Positions 25,358 to 32,801 of a stretch of DNA of 41,670 nucleotides are shown in pieces. The first letter of the stretch is position 1. Each line of letters begins with the position of its first letter. Both the position numbers and the translations under genes were made by a program. Source of the stretch: Pseudomonadota bacterium (GTDB lineage: Bacteria > Pseudomonadota > Gammaproteobacteria > Pseudomonadales > Azotimanducaceae); NCBI GenBank assembly GCA_027624035.1, contig JAQBUI010000035.1, forward strand, positions 1 to 41,670, in the 5' to 3' direction. The notes beneath the pieces are model-generated. The model was not told where the DNA came from, did not search any database, and saw only the letters and a list, made by a program, of their open reading frames with translations.

Positions 25358-25818
25358 GTAAGGTATTCGGCAACCACAACGTAACCTTCAACGCCGCTCG
25401 CCTCAATCTCGTGTTTGGTCTTGACCAGATACTCGCCCCGCCCCTTGTCCGTCACGGCCAGCAGGCTTACATGTGAGCGCAGATTGACCCCGTCACCAAT
25501 GATGATTGGTTGCAGCACTCGCACTTTATCCAGGCCATAGTTGAGAGGCGACCCGCCGTCAGCTGGCCATGCACCGATATTCTGAAAGAAGTGCGACAGT
25601 AGCGACACCACATGAAATCCATGCATCAGAGTGCCGCCGTAACGTGTGTTCTTCCCATACTCCGGGTCGCAATGGCCGGGAGTGCGCCAGCGGGTCACTT
25701 CACCAAAGACGTTGACCTGAACCTGGTCGATGAATACCCAGTCGCTCGTGCCCAGGTGATCGCCGATTCTCTCGTGGGCCGTTTTGAGCAGGAAGGGTTG
25801 TTTGGGAATCTTGTTCAT
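25330..25818 (-). CDS. MaoC-family (hot-dog fold) protein, altered catalytic motif
   Basis: 162 aa, the normal length of single-domain MaoC/NodN-like enoyl-CoA hydratases. LGTSDWVFIDQVQVNVFGEV, then CDPEYGKNTRYGGTLMHGF and VVSLLSHFF match the family. The dehydratase active site needs Asp five residues before His (D-x-x-x-x-H). Here the His is present (GHCDPE) but the Asp position is Trp (WRTPGH). Either the enzyme has lost hydratase activity or uses another residue. The ATG at 25818 has GGAACTCACC upstream on its strand. It is divergent from mscS. Confidence 0.88.
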   Translation of the reverse strand: MNKIPKQPFLLKTAHERIGDHLGTSDWVFIDQVQVNVFGEVTRWRTPGHCDPEYGKNTRYGGTLMHGFHVVSLLSHFFQNIGAWPADGGSPLNYGLDKVRVLQPIIIGDGVNLRSHVSLLAVTDKGRGEYLVKTKHEIEASGVEGYVVVAEYLTYWFPIAAK

Positions 25819-25897
25819 GGTGAGTTCCTGAAGTCATCCTTCTGAGTGGCCATCACGTGATGGCTTCGTGCAACAACCCACCGGCGTTCATCGCAGT

Positions 25898-25928
25898 TTG
25901 ACAGCCACCGCAGCATGACGTGTATTCT
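25898..25928 (+). promoter_or_regulatory. Candidate sigma-70 promoter for mscS
   Basis: A perfect TTGACA (-35, 25898-25903) is followed by TATTCT (25923-25928) with a 19-nt spacer, or by the overlapping TGTATT (25921-25926) at 17 nt. The predicted RNA would start near 25935 and carry a ~65-nt leader containing the hairpin at 25944-25984. Confidence 0.45.
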
Positions 25929-25943
25929 ACCTGATCTCGCAAA

Positions 25944-25984
25944 TTAGCGAGTCCTGCGGGATCAAACCGCAGCAGTCCCGCTAA
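25944..25984 (+). promoter_or_regulatory. Two-part stem-loop in the mscS 5' leader
   Basis: Outer stem TTAGCG (25944-25949)/CGCTAA (25979-25984) and inner stem CTGCGG (25954-25959)/CCGCAG (25967-25972) with a 7-nt GATCAAA loop and a small internal loop. It ends 15 nt before the start codon and has no following T-run, so a leader regulatory element is more likely than a terminator. No known riboswitch was recognised. Confidence 0.55.
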
Positions 25985-25999
25985 CTCAAGGCAAATGGT

Positions 26000-26818
26000 A
26001 TGGAAGAACAGATAAACGTGGTCCAGCAGGTCTATGAACTGATCGTGAACTTTGCCGTGACCTATTCGTTTCAGTTGCTGGGTGCCCTGATTGTAATCGG
26101 CGTGGGCTTCCTGGTCGGTGGCTGGGTGTCCCGAATTCTGCTTCGGGTTCTGACCCAGCGCAACGTGGACGTCACGCTCCGGCAGTTCATAGCCGCCGCG
26201 CTGCGCCTCGTGGTGGTTGGCCTGTTTCTGATTATCGCACTCAATCAGATGGGTATCAGCATCACCCCGCTGATCGCTGCCATCGGCGGCCTGGCTGTGG
26301 GGGCCAGTCTGGCGATCCAGGGCCCCGTATCGAATTACGGTGCTGGTTTCGTCATCATCCTCACGCGAATGTACAAGGTGGGCGATACCATCTCGGTGCA
26401 GGGCTGTTCCGGTCTGGTGGATGAGATTACGCTCGCGACCACGATTCTGACGGCAGAAGATGGTGAGAGAATCGTCATCCCGAACAAGCACATTGTTGGC
26501 GAGATTCACCGGAATTCGTTCGGCAACCGGGTCTATGAAGGGCAGATTGGCATCGCCTACGACAGCGACGTCGAACGCGCGGTCACTCTGATTTCAGACT
26601 GTCTCGGCAATATTGACGGCATTGCCAGCGACCCGGCACCGGTGGTGGGCGTGAACTCCTTTGGAGATTCGTCCATCGTCATCGACTATCGACTCTGGGT
26701 CGCGACAGATCGCTTTTTCGAGTTGCAGCATGCTGCAAATCTGGCTGTGTTCCGGGCGCTGAATGACAACGGCATTGCGATTCCGTTTCCCCAGCGGGAA
26801 GTACGGCTATTGTCGTAA
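26000..26818 (+). CDS. MscS-family small-conductance mechanosensitive channel
   Basis: 272 aa, a compact MscS. It has three transmembrane segments (about 18-48, 62-85, 90-118), with the pore helix GLAVGASLAIQGPVSNYGAG and RMYKVGDTISVQG. The cytoplasmic beta domain follows (IVIPNKHIVGEIHRN) and then an alpha/beta vestibule. These channels open on membrane tension to release solutes during hypo-osmotic shock. The start at 26000 is preceded by a purine-rich AAGGCAAA, and a strong leader hairpin ends 15 nt upstream. The gene after it is unrelated in function. Confidence 0.95.
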   Translation: MEEQINVVQQVYELIVNFAVTYSFQLLGALIVIGVGFLVGGWVSRILLRVLTQRNVDVTLRQFIAAALRLVVVGLFLIIALNQMGISITPLIAAIGGLAVGASLAIQGPVSNYGAGFVIILTRMYKVGDTISVQGCSGLVDEITLATTILTAEDGERIVIPNKHIVGEIHRNSFGNRVYEGQIGIAYDSDVERAVTLISDCLGNIDGIASDPAPVVGVNSFGDSSIVIDYRLWVATDRFFELQHAANLAVFRALNDNGIAIPFPQREVRLLS

Positions 26819-26923
26819 AGAGGCCTTCGATGGAACAGGGATGTCCATCGGCGTATTGTGCTGCTCATATTGCCGAGACGTACGGAGATCTCGCCGACAC
26901 AGACCGTTCAGAGGACATCAGAT

Positions 26924-27904
26924 ATGTCACAAACCCGATCAGCACAGACCAGCGCACCAACAGACACAAGCCTCCCGACCACCAATGACCCGGCACTGCA
27001 GCGAATTCTGCAATCAGTCGAATCCCTGGGTCTGACGGAGAATCTGCTGGAGCTTGAACTGCAGGGCTATACGGTGGTCAAGGGCGTACTCTCCGAGGAT
27101 CGTATTGAGCGCGCCAAAGCTGCGATTCTGCGCCGGGTAGAGCGCAACGCGGGTCACCAGGTTGATCCTGCTACCGCCACTGCCGCGGATTTCCATGGTA
27201 TGGCATATCAGCACTATCTGATCTTTGATGACCCCGTGTTCCAGGAAATCCTGCTGGAGCCAAAGCCACTCGCTGTGGTGAACTACCTGCTGGGTGAAAG
27301 CTGTGTGCTGTCGTCCATGGGAAGCCATTTCCGAGGACCCGGTGGCATGCCTCTGGCTGCCCACGCCGATGGTCAGACGGATGCCTTCCTGACCGCGGCT
27401 GCGTCTATCGCGAACTGTAACTATGCGCTGACACCCTACACCAGGGAAGCTGGTGCGCTGGTGATGTTTCCCGGCAGCCATCTCAAAAGGCGTCAACCAA
27501 CACCCCATGAGAACTGGACCGCCCATGGCAAGACCATCATGGAGGTCATGGCAGAGCAACTTTCACCTGCTGAACTCGACCAGGTAGACTGGCAGATCCC
27601 CAGGGGTGGGGTGACCATGGAGATTGATCCGGGGGACGCCGTGATCTGGCATGGCAATTCGTGGCACGCTGGCTGGCGTCGGGAGATCCCTGGCGTGCGG
27701 ATCAACCTTGCTGCGTACTTCTGCCGACCGTTCATGTCCACCCAGGAAAGGCGAGGAGATACCCGGCACCCTGAGGTCTTTGAGCGGTATGCGAACGATC
27801 CCCGATTTGGAAAGCTCCTGGGTGAGAAGGTGTTCAATGGCTGGCAGGAGGAGGGCCCTGACTTCAGCGGCAAAAGGACCAGCCCACAGGGGCTCTACGA
27901 TTAG
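26924..27904 (+). CDS. Phytanoyl-CoA dioxygenase (PhyH) family protein, second paralogue-type
   Basis: 326 aa from the ATG at 26924 (GAGGA upstream at 26911). The Fe(II)/2-oxoglutarate oxygenase core carries AAHADGQTD (H147/D149), VMFPGSHLKRR, DAVIWHGNSWHAGW with the distal His (243 or 248), and PGVRINLAAYF with the 2-oxoglutarate Arg (about 259). The N-terminal ~45 residues are low-complexity Thr/Ser/Pro-rich. It is clearly divergent from the PhyH gene at 16159-17217, so a different substrate is likely. The following secreted-protein gene begins 13 nt downstream and is probably co-transcribed. Confidence 0.92.
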   Translation: MSQTRSAQTSAPTDTSLPTTNDPALQRILQSVESLGLTENLLELELQGYTVVKGVLSEDRIERAKAAILRRVERNAGHQVDPATATAADFHGMAYQHYLIFDDPVFQEILLEPKPLAVVNYLLGESCVLSSMGSHFRGPGGMPLAAHADGQTDAFLTAAASIANCNYALTPYTREAGALVMFPGSHLKRRQPTPHENWTAHGKTIMEVMAEQLSPAELDQVDWQIPRGGVTMEIDPGDAVIWHGNSWHAGWRREIPGVRINLAAYFCRPFMSTQERRGDTRHPEVFERYANDPRFGKLLGEKVFNGWQEEGPDFSGKRTSPQGLYD

Positions 27905-27917
27905 TCGGTGCCCGGGT

Positions 27918-28838
27918 GTGAGCTGGCCCGGTTTGCTGCTGCTGATGCTGGCCCAGGTGGCACTACCTCTGCTGGCCGAAACGGGGAATCCTGCGCCAGG
28001 CGAGACGATGGTGCCGGGTGGGGCTCACTGGCCTGTGCCCACCTGCTATCCGGACCCGACCGACAACACCACCGCCTGCCACAACGGCATCTTGCAGGTC
28101 CGGCCATCCAGGTTCGGCATCATCTGGTTTGATTTCTACCATCGCGGTGAAGATCGATGGTATATCGGCAAGAACAACCTGAACCTGATGACCCTGGTGC
28201 CGGGCGAGGGCTGGCAGAATACAGAGCTGGATCGCGTCGTTCCGACGGCGCAGGTCATATTGACCTCAGAAGCGGTGGTGGAAGTGAGGTATTTCTTCCG
28301 CTTTCCCAACGGAGCCAGAGTCCATACCGACATGCGTCTTCAAAGGGGCGCGCCCGGAGTCAGCTTCGAGGTACATCAGTCGCCGGGCTCCGCGGCGATA
28401 ACGGGGTTTCAGTGGCATGTCACCTTCGGGCAGGCCGAAGCGGTGCAGGTGCTGCACTTTGACGACCGTCGCATTGGCGCTGCAGACATACCGAAACCGC
28501 TGCCGGGCGGCCGGGAACGGGTTCAGCATCACGAATTCATCCGCAACATCGAGAACCCGGAGTTCCGGTTCAGCGGTGTGGCCACGGCGCAGCCGGACCC
28601 TGCCAATCCCCGCTGGATGTCCAGGGTGCTCGGGCTCAGGCAGAGGGTGACGTGGGAGGGCCCCATGCGTCCCCAGGATCATTTTGCCTATGAAGTTCGC
28701 GATGTGCCCTGGCAGCCAGGCTGGGGGGTGCCCGGGCAGGCGCCCTGGATCGAGGGCCTGTGGTTCATCCGCAATGGGCCATTACCCGATGGGGATCGTC
28801 TGACCTATACCATCGACAATCTGGCTGACTTTCTCTAA
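27918..28838 (+). CDS. Secreted protein of unknown function
   Basis: 306 aa from a GTG at 27918 that gives a textbook signal peptide (MSWPGLLLLMLAQVALPLLA, cut before ETGN). Longer in-frame starts lie inside the phyH gene and do not make sense. The mature part is rich in Trp, Pro, Arg and aromatic residues and looks all-beta. It has motifs such as HNGILQVRPSRFGIIWFDFY and AFRFPNG-like strands (RYFFRFPNGARVHTD). Two cysteines (PTCYPD and TACHN) near the mature N-terminus could form a disulphide. I do not recognise the family. Its 13-nt spacing from phyH suggests a joint transcript. Confidence 0.8.
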   Translation: MSWPGLLLLMLAQVALPLLAETGNPAPGETMVPGGAHWPVPTCYPDPTDNTTACHNGILQVRPSRFGIIWFDFYHRGEDRWYIGKNNLNLMTLVPGEGWQNTELDRVVPTAQVILTSEAVVEVRYFFRFPNGARVHTDMRLQRGAPGVSFEVHQSPGSAAITGFQWHVTFGQAEAVQVLHFDDRRIGAADIPKPLPGGRERVQHHEFIRNIENPEFRFSGVATAQPDPANPRWMSRVLGLRQRVTWEGPMRPQDHFAYEVRDVPWQPGWGVPGQAPWIEGLWFIRNGPLPDGDRLTYTIDNLADFL

Positions 28839-28863
28839 TTGAATGCCACGGAGCTGATAGGCG

Positions 28864-29295
28864 CTATACGGCGTTCGTCACCCAACTGGTGAATGCACCA
28901 AGGGGCATGGCGCCCGACTTTCTGGCCACCTCCTGGCCCCCCTTGAAGATGGCCAGTGTCGGAATGGACTGGATGCGCCGCCCGGCCGCAACCGCCTGGT
29001 TGGCTTCTGTGTCGAGCTTGAGAAGGCGAAATCCGGGTTCCAGTGACTGGGCTGCCTGCTCATAGACCGGCGCGAACATCTTGCACGGCCCACACCACTC
29101 GGCCCAGAAATCGACGACGACCGGAATATCGCTGCCTTCAATCATCTTGTTGAACTGTTGCTCGTCAACCGGCAGTGGTTCGCCCCGGAACAGCGGTTCA
29201 TGGCAACGACCGCAGTTTGGATGATCTGCCAGGCGTGATTCAGGAACCCGGTTTCGGGCCATGCAGGATGGGCAGACGATGTTGATAGGATTCAT
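28864..29295 (-). CDS. trxC: Thioredoxin 2 (TrxC)
   Basis: 143 aa. The N-terminal zinc finger has Cys8, Cys11, Cys28 and Cys31, and the thioredoxin domain follows with the active site WCGPC at 67-71, FWAEW before it and the cis-Pro loop SIPTLAIF. This is the standard TrxC layout and length. TrxC is a cytoplasmic disulphide reductase usually induced by oxidative stress. It is convergent with the secreted-protein gene (25 nt apart) and divergent from the neuC-like gene. Confidence 0.96.
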   Translation of the reverse strand: MNPINIVCPSCMARNRVPESRLADHPNCGRCHEPLFRGEPLPVDEQQFNKMIEGSDIPVVVDFWAEWCGPCKMFAPVYEQAAQSLEPGFRLLKLDTEANQAVAAGRRIQSIPTLAIFKGGQEVARKSGAMPLGAFTSWVTNAV

Positions 29296-29427
29296 TGGGA
29301 TTCTCCGGTCAGTTGCCTCGGATATTGGGGACTGGCCGTCGAATTCAAGCCCTCTTGATGGTGCCCGGTCGACAACCGGTGGACAATGCTCTACTTTCCG
29401 GAGCCCTGTGATGTTGGAAACCCCCTT

Positions 29428-30627
29428 GTGACTTCAAAAAGCGAGAGAACCGTTGCGGTTATCACCACGTCCCGTGCCGACTATGGTCATCTCTACTGGC
29501 CCATGCGGGAGATCGAAGCGCACCCGGCGCTGCGGCTTGAGTTGATCGTGATGGGCGCCCATCTGTCGGCGACCTTTGGCGACACTATTGACGTGATTCG
29601 GAGTGACGGATTTGCGATTGCTGCTGCACTTGACTGTCTTGACCTGGAGGACAGTGACGTGGGCATGGCGCGGACCATTGGCAGCGCCATCAGTCAGTTA
29701 ACGCCGGTGCTGGCAAAGATGCGTCCGGATATTCTGCTGCTGATTGCAGACCGGTACGAAATGCTGGCTCCGGCCGCTGTTGCCCTGGCCCTTCGGATTC
29801 CCGTTGCACACATAGAGGGCGGTGATATTTCTGAGGGGGCAGTGGACGATGCGGTTCGCAATGCACTGACCAAGATGGCACACCTGCATTTCACACCCAC
29901 TGAAGACGCGCGACACAGGGTGCTGGCCATGGGCGAGCAAGGATGGCGCGTGACCCGTAGCGGCGCGCCATCTCTGGATCATCTGCTGCGTAGTGACCTG
30001 CCGGACAGGTCGTTACTGGAAGCCAGTCTGGCGAGGCCGCTGGCTGATCAGGTCTGCGTAGTCGCGTATCACCCGGTTACGCTCCACGATGATACGACCG
30101 CAGAATCGGGTGCACTGTTCGACGCCCTGTCGGACTCCGGCCTGGAACAGATCATCTTTTGCTTTCCCAATGCCGACGCCGGCAGCAGCATTCTCGCCCG
30201 GCGCGCCCGCGAATTCTGCGCCGGCCATGCCAATGCGGCACTGTATGTGAATCTGGATCATCTGACCTATTGGTCGCTGTTGCGTCACGCCAGCCTGATG
30301 GTCGGAAACTCCTCCAGCGGTATCATGGAAACGCCCAGCCTGGCTCTGCCCGCTGTGGATGTGGGCGATCGCCAGCGGGGGCGAACCCGGGCGGCCAATG
30401 TCATCCATGCCGGGCCCAATGCAGCGGATATCAGCCGCGCGATTGCACGAGCGGTCTCGCCTGACTTCGCGGCGTCACTGGAGGGCATGACCAATCCCTA
30501 TGGAAATGGTGATGCCAGCAAACGAATTGTAGCGGGACTGCTCGCAGCGCCGGACCGGTCCACCCTGTTGCACAAGCGGGCACTGCCACTGGCCGACGGC
30601 ACCCTGATGTTCGAGCAATCATCGTGA
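29428..30627 (+). CDS. UDP-N-acetylglucosamine 2-epimerase (hydrolysing), NeuC/LegG-like
   Basis: 399 aa from the GTG at 29428 (GGAAA upstream); the in-frame ATG at 29386 adds 14 unlikely residues. Family motifs are TTSRADYGHLY at the N-terminus, IADRYEM, HIEGGDISEGAVDDAVRNAL, KMAHLHF and NSSSGIMETPS. Hydrolysing epimerases turn UDP-GlcNAc (or its diacetamido analogue) into UDP and the free ManNAc-type sugar, the entry to sialic or legionaminic acid. The downstream aminotransferase overlaps by 4 nt. No NeuB or NeuA gene is nearby, so the end product is uncertain. Confidence 0.92.
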   Translation: MTSKSERTVAVITTSRADYGHLYWPMREIEAHPALRLELIVMGAHLSATFGDTIDVIRSDGFAIAAALDCLDLEDSDVGMARTIGSAISQLTPVLAKMRPDILLLIADRYEMLAPAAVALALRIPVAHIEGGDISEGAVDDAVRNALTKMAHLHFTPTEDARHRVLAMGEQGWRVTRSGAPSLDHLLRSDLPDRSLLEASLARPLADQVCVVAYHPVTLHDDTTAESGALFDALSDSGLEQIIFCFPNADAGSSILARRAREFCAGHANAALYVNLDHLTYWSLLRHASLMVGNSSSGIMETPSLALPAVDVGDRQRGRTRAANVIHAGPNAADISRAIARAVSPDFAASLEGMTNPYGNGDASKRIVAGLLAAPDRSTLLHKRALPLADGTLMFEQSS

Positions 30628-31712
30628 AGATCCCGCTCGCGAAATCAGACATTGGAATCGACGAGACGGCGGCCGTGGTACGGGTCATGGAAAGCGCACG
30701 GATCGCCTTTGGGCCGGAAATGACGGCGTTTGAAGCGGAATTTGCACGCTATCATGACGTTCCCGACGCGGTCATGGTGAACTCGGGCACCTCCGGGCTG
30801 ATGGTGTCACTGCTGGCGGCGGGTGTCGGACCCGGCGACGAAGTTATCCTTCCCGCGTTGACGTTTCTGGGTTCGGTCAATGCGATTCTGGCCACAGGTG
30901 CGGTTCCTGTGCTTGTGGACGTCCTTCCGACTTCGGCCAATATCGACCCTGCGCTGATTCAACCAGCGATCACGGACAAGACACGGGCCATCATGCCTGT
31001 TCACCTGTTCGGCCTGCCGGCGGACATGACGCCGATTCTGGCCCTGGCAAAGGCGAACCATCTGCTTATTGTAGAAGATGCCTGCGAAGCGGTAGGTGCA
31101 GATTCGGGCGGACGCAAAGTCGGGGCAGTGGGCGATGCCGGCGTCTTCGGCTTCTATCCCAACAAGGTGCTGACGACTGGGGAGGGCGGCATGATCATCG
31201 CCCTTGATCAGGCCCTGGTTGACCGCTGCCGGGCCATGGTCAACCAGGGACGGCACAGTGCAGGCGTCAGCCTACCGGGACATTCTCTGCGTGGCACCGA
31301 ACTGGGTGCGGCCATAGGACGGGTTCAACTTGCCTCGCTTGATGAGCGACGACAGGCCCGCACGTCGCTCGCAGCCCGCTTCCGGGAGGTGATCAGCGAC
31401 GTTTCAGGGGTCAGCGTGCCGTGGCCGCCCAGCACTGAACGCAGCTGGTTTACCTTTCCGGTATTGCTGCCGCCCGGCACAGATCGATCTCGGGTGATGC
31501 AACGGTTGACCCAGGCGGGTATCGAAACCGGCGCCTACTTCCCGGCGCTTCATACTATTTCCGGTGTCGGTGCCCAGGTCCGTCAATCAGGCCCGCTGGC
31601 CGTGAGTGAAGCGCTGGGTGCGCGCCTGCTGTGTCTTCCCTTCTGGCGGGGCATGACGTCAGAACCGGAGATGATTGCCGGTGAATTGAGCGATGCGCTC
31701 AGCAACTCGTAA
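30624..31712 (+). CDS. DegT/DnrJ/EryC1/StrS-family sugar aminotransferase
   Basis: 362 aa from a GTG at 30624 (GTGA overlap with the epimerase stop). PLP-dependent fold-type I enzyme: NSGTSGLMVSL near 50, EVILPALTFLGSVNAIL, VEDACEAVGA with the PLP-contacting Asp, and the Schiff-base Lys in GFYPNKVLTTGEGG. These enzymes add an amino group from glutamate to a keto-sugar nucleotide. With the NeuC-like epimerase it suggests an amino-sugar for surface polysaccharide or protein glycosylation; the missing partner genes must be elsewhere. Confidence 0.94.
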   Translation: MKIPLAKSDIGIDETAAVVRVMESARIAFGPEMTAFEAEFARYHDVPDAVMVNSGTSGLMVSLLAAGVGPGDEVILPALTFLGSVNAILATGAVPVLVDVLPTSANIDPALIQPAITDKTRAIMPVHLFGLPADMTPILALAKANHLLIVEDACEAVGADSGGRKVGAVGDAGVFGFYPNKVLTTGEGGMIIALDQALVDRCRAMVNQGRHSAGVSLPGHSLRGTELGAAIGRVQLASLDERRQARTSLAARFREVISDVSGVSVPWPPSTERSWFTFPVLLPPGTDRSRVMQRLTQAGIETGAYFPALHTISGVGAQVRQSGPLAVSEALGARLLCLPFWRGMTSEPEMIAGELSDALSNS

Positions 31713-31719
31713 TCATGGC

Positions 31720-31760
31720 GACCGACCATCAGTGAATGGTGATTAATAGACTGGTCGGTC
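31720..31760. promoter_or_regulatory. 9-bp perfect inverted repeat GACCGACCA/TGGTCGGTC, operator- or terminator-like
   Basis: The arms (31720-31728 and 31752-31760) are separated by 23 nt that hold a further ATCA/TGAT pair. The right arm lies in TAGACTGGTCGGTCTG, which is near the TAGACC-N4-GGTCTA form of NemR/TetR-type operators. It sits between convergent genes, 8 nt after the aminotransferase stop, so a 3'-end hairpin is also possible. Immediately after it GAGGA/TCCTC can form another small hairpin. Confidence 0.4.
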
Positions 31761-31829
31761 TGTAGTTAGAGGAGATTTCCTCAACTTTTGCTTGAACCAG
31801 CCATTGAGGCTGGCCCCGAATCATCCGCG

Positions 31830-32588
31830 CTATCGGTTCTCCACCAGTGGCGGATGTCGCAGCGCATCGGTCATTTGCCTCGCGAGTTCACTCGAGGCGA
31901 GGTCCAGCGCTGCGGCGAGTTCGCCGCCATCTTCAGTCAGCAGCTGATTCAGCTGAACAGTGGGGCCATTGTATTGGAACGAATAGGGGCGAGTGCGCTG
32001 CGCTCCCTGGCTGTACATCATCTCCATACTGGCGAGAAGACGCAATGAGAGCCGGTCACCGCTATGCTGGCCGAAGCCCAGTCCATGGAGCACTACGACG
32101 ACCCGTTCACTGCCAGGTTCACTCGTAACAGCCCACTCCGGCGTGGCGGCGTCCAATAAGGCACTTTTGAGCTTGACGGTCATCACCTCCGGGCTCATGT
32201 GCTCGGTCAGCATCACGTTAAACTGCTGGGCTTTCTCTTTAGGCAGGCTGGTGACCGCACCATGAACGCCACCCGCAACGCCGCCGACGATTGCACCGGT
32301 GCCAGCGCCAGCCATCATGCCAAGGGGAACACAAAAGACCAGCAAGGGGCCACAGGTCAGCCCGGCGACCGCGCCAGCGCCCGCACCGGCAAGCGCACCC
32401 CGGCCCGACCCCTTGAGCGCTCCTTTGCCGACTTTCTCATCTCCGAGGACCCGCGCATACTCGCCGGATGTGTAGACCTCAACCTGGATCGACGCACCTG
32501 GTGTGACTCTCTTGAGCGGCGCGTACTGGCTGGCGCAGCCGGAAAGCAACAGGCCGAAACAGATCGTCGTAATAATGGGTCGGTTCAT
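31830..32588 (-). CDS. Glycine-zipper lipoprotein of unknown function
   Basis: 252 aa. Signal peptide with lipobox LLSGC (Cys18). Residues about 55-115 are a glycine/alanine-rich zipper (GALAGAGAGAVAGL, GAGTGAIVGGVAGGVHGAV), which usually inserts in or packs on membranes. The C-terminal ~135 residues form a mixed alpha/beta domain (VMTVKLKSALLDAA, VVVVLHGLGFGQHS, GPTVQLNQLLTEDGGELAAAL). I do not recognise a named family. The gene is transcribed alone, convergent with the aminotransferase. Confidence 0.82.
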   Translation of the reverse strand: MNRPIITTICFGLLLSGCASQYAPLKRVTPGASIQVEVYTSGEYARVLGDEKVGKGALKGSGRGALAGAGAGAVAGLTCGPLLVFCVPLGMMAGAGTGAIVGGVAGGVHGAVTSLPKEKAQQFNVMLTEHMSPEVMTVKLKSALLDAATPEWAVTSEPGSERVVVVLHGLGFGQHSGDRLSLRLLASMEMMYSQGAQRTRPYSFQYNGPTVQLNQLLTEDGGELAAALDLASSELARQMTDALRHPPLVENR

Positions 32589-32737
32589 GACAGGGCCCTC
32601 AACCTGATCGGCGCATTGTAGCAGCAGCTCCTGTTCAGAACTCAGCCAGGGAACATCTGCTCAACGTCCAATTCCGCGATGGCTGCGTTGGAGTCCTTGA
32701 GACGATGCGTAGAACTCAGGCAACAAGACTATGGTTG

Positions 32738-32801
32738 TCGCAAAATTGAAACGTTTTTGGGGGGCGACTCCCGTCTTGTTTTCACAAAAGATACTCAATC
32801 A
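32738..32801. repeat. Dispersed ~70-bp intergenic repeat, copy B
   Basis: Matches copy A (10972-11043) in the same orientation: cgcaaaattgaaacgttt, gggcgactcc, cttgttttcacaaa and a terminal tcaat. It ends on the stop codon of the nitrilase-family gene, as copy A ends on the stop of the SDR gene. The rest of the 210-nt gap (32589-32737) shows nothing recognisable. Confidence 0.75.

Noticed and set aside
25853..26509. 218-aa minus-strand open frame over the mscS leader and gene
   Set aside because: Antisense of a clear MscS gene; no domain recognised.
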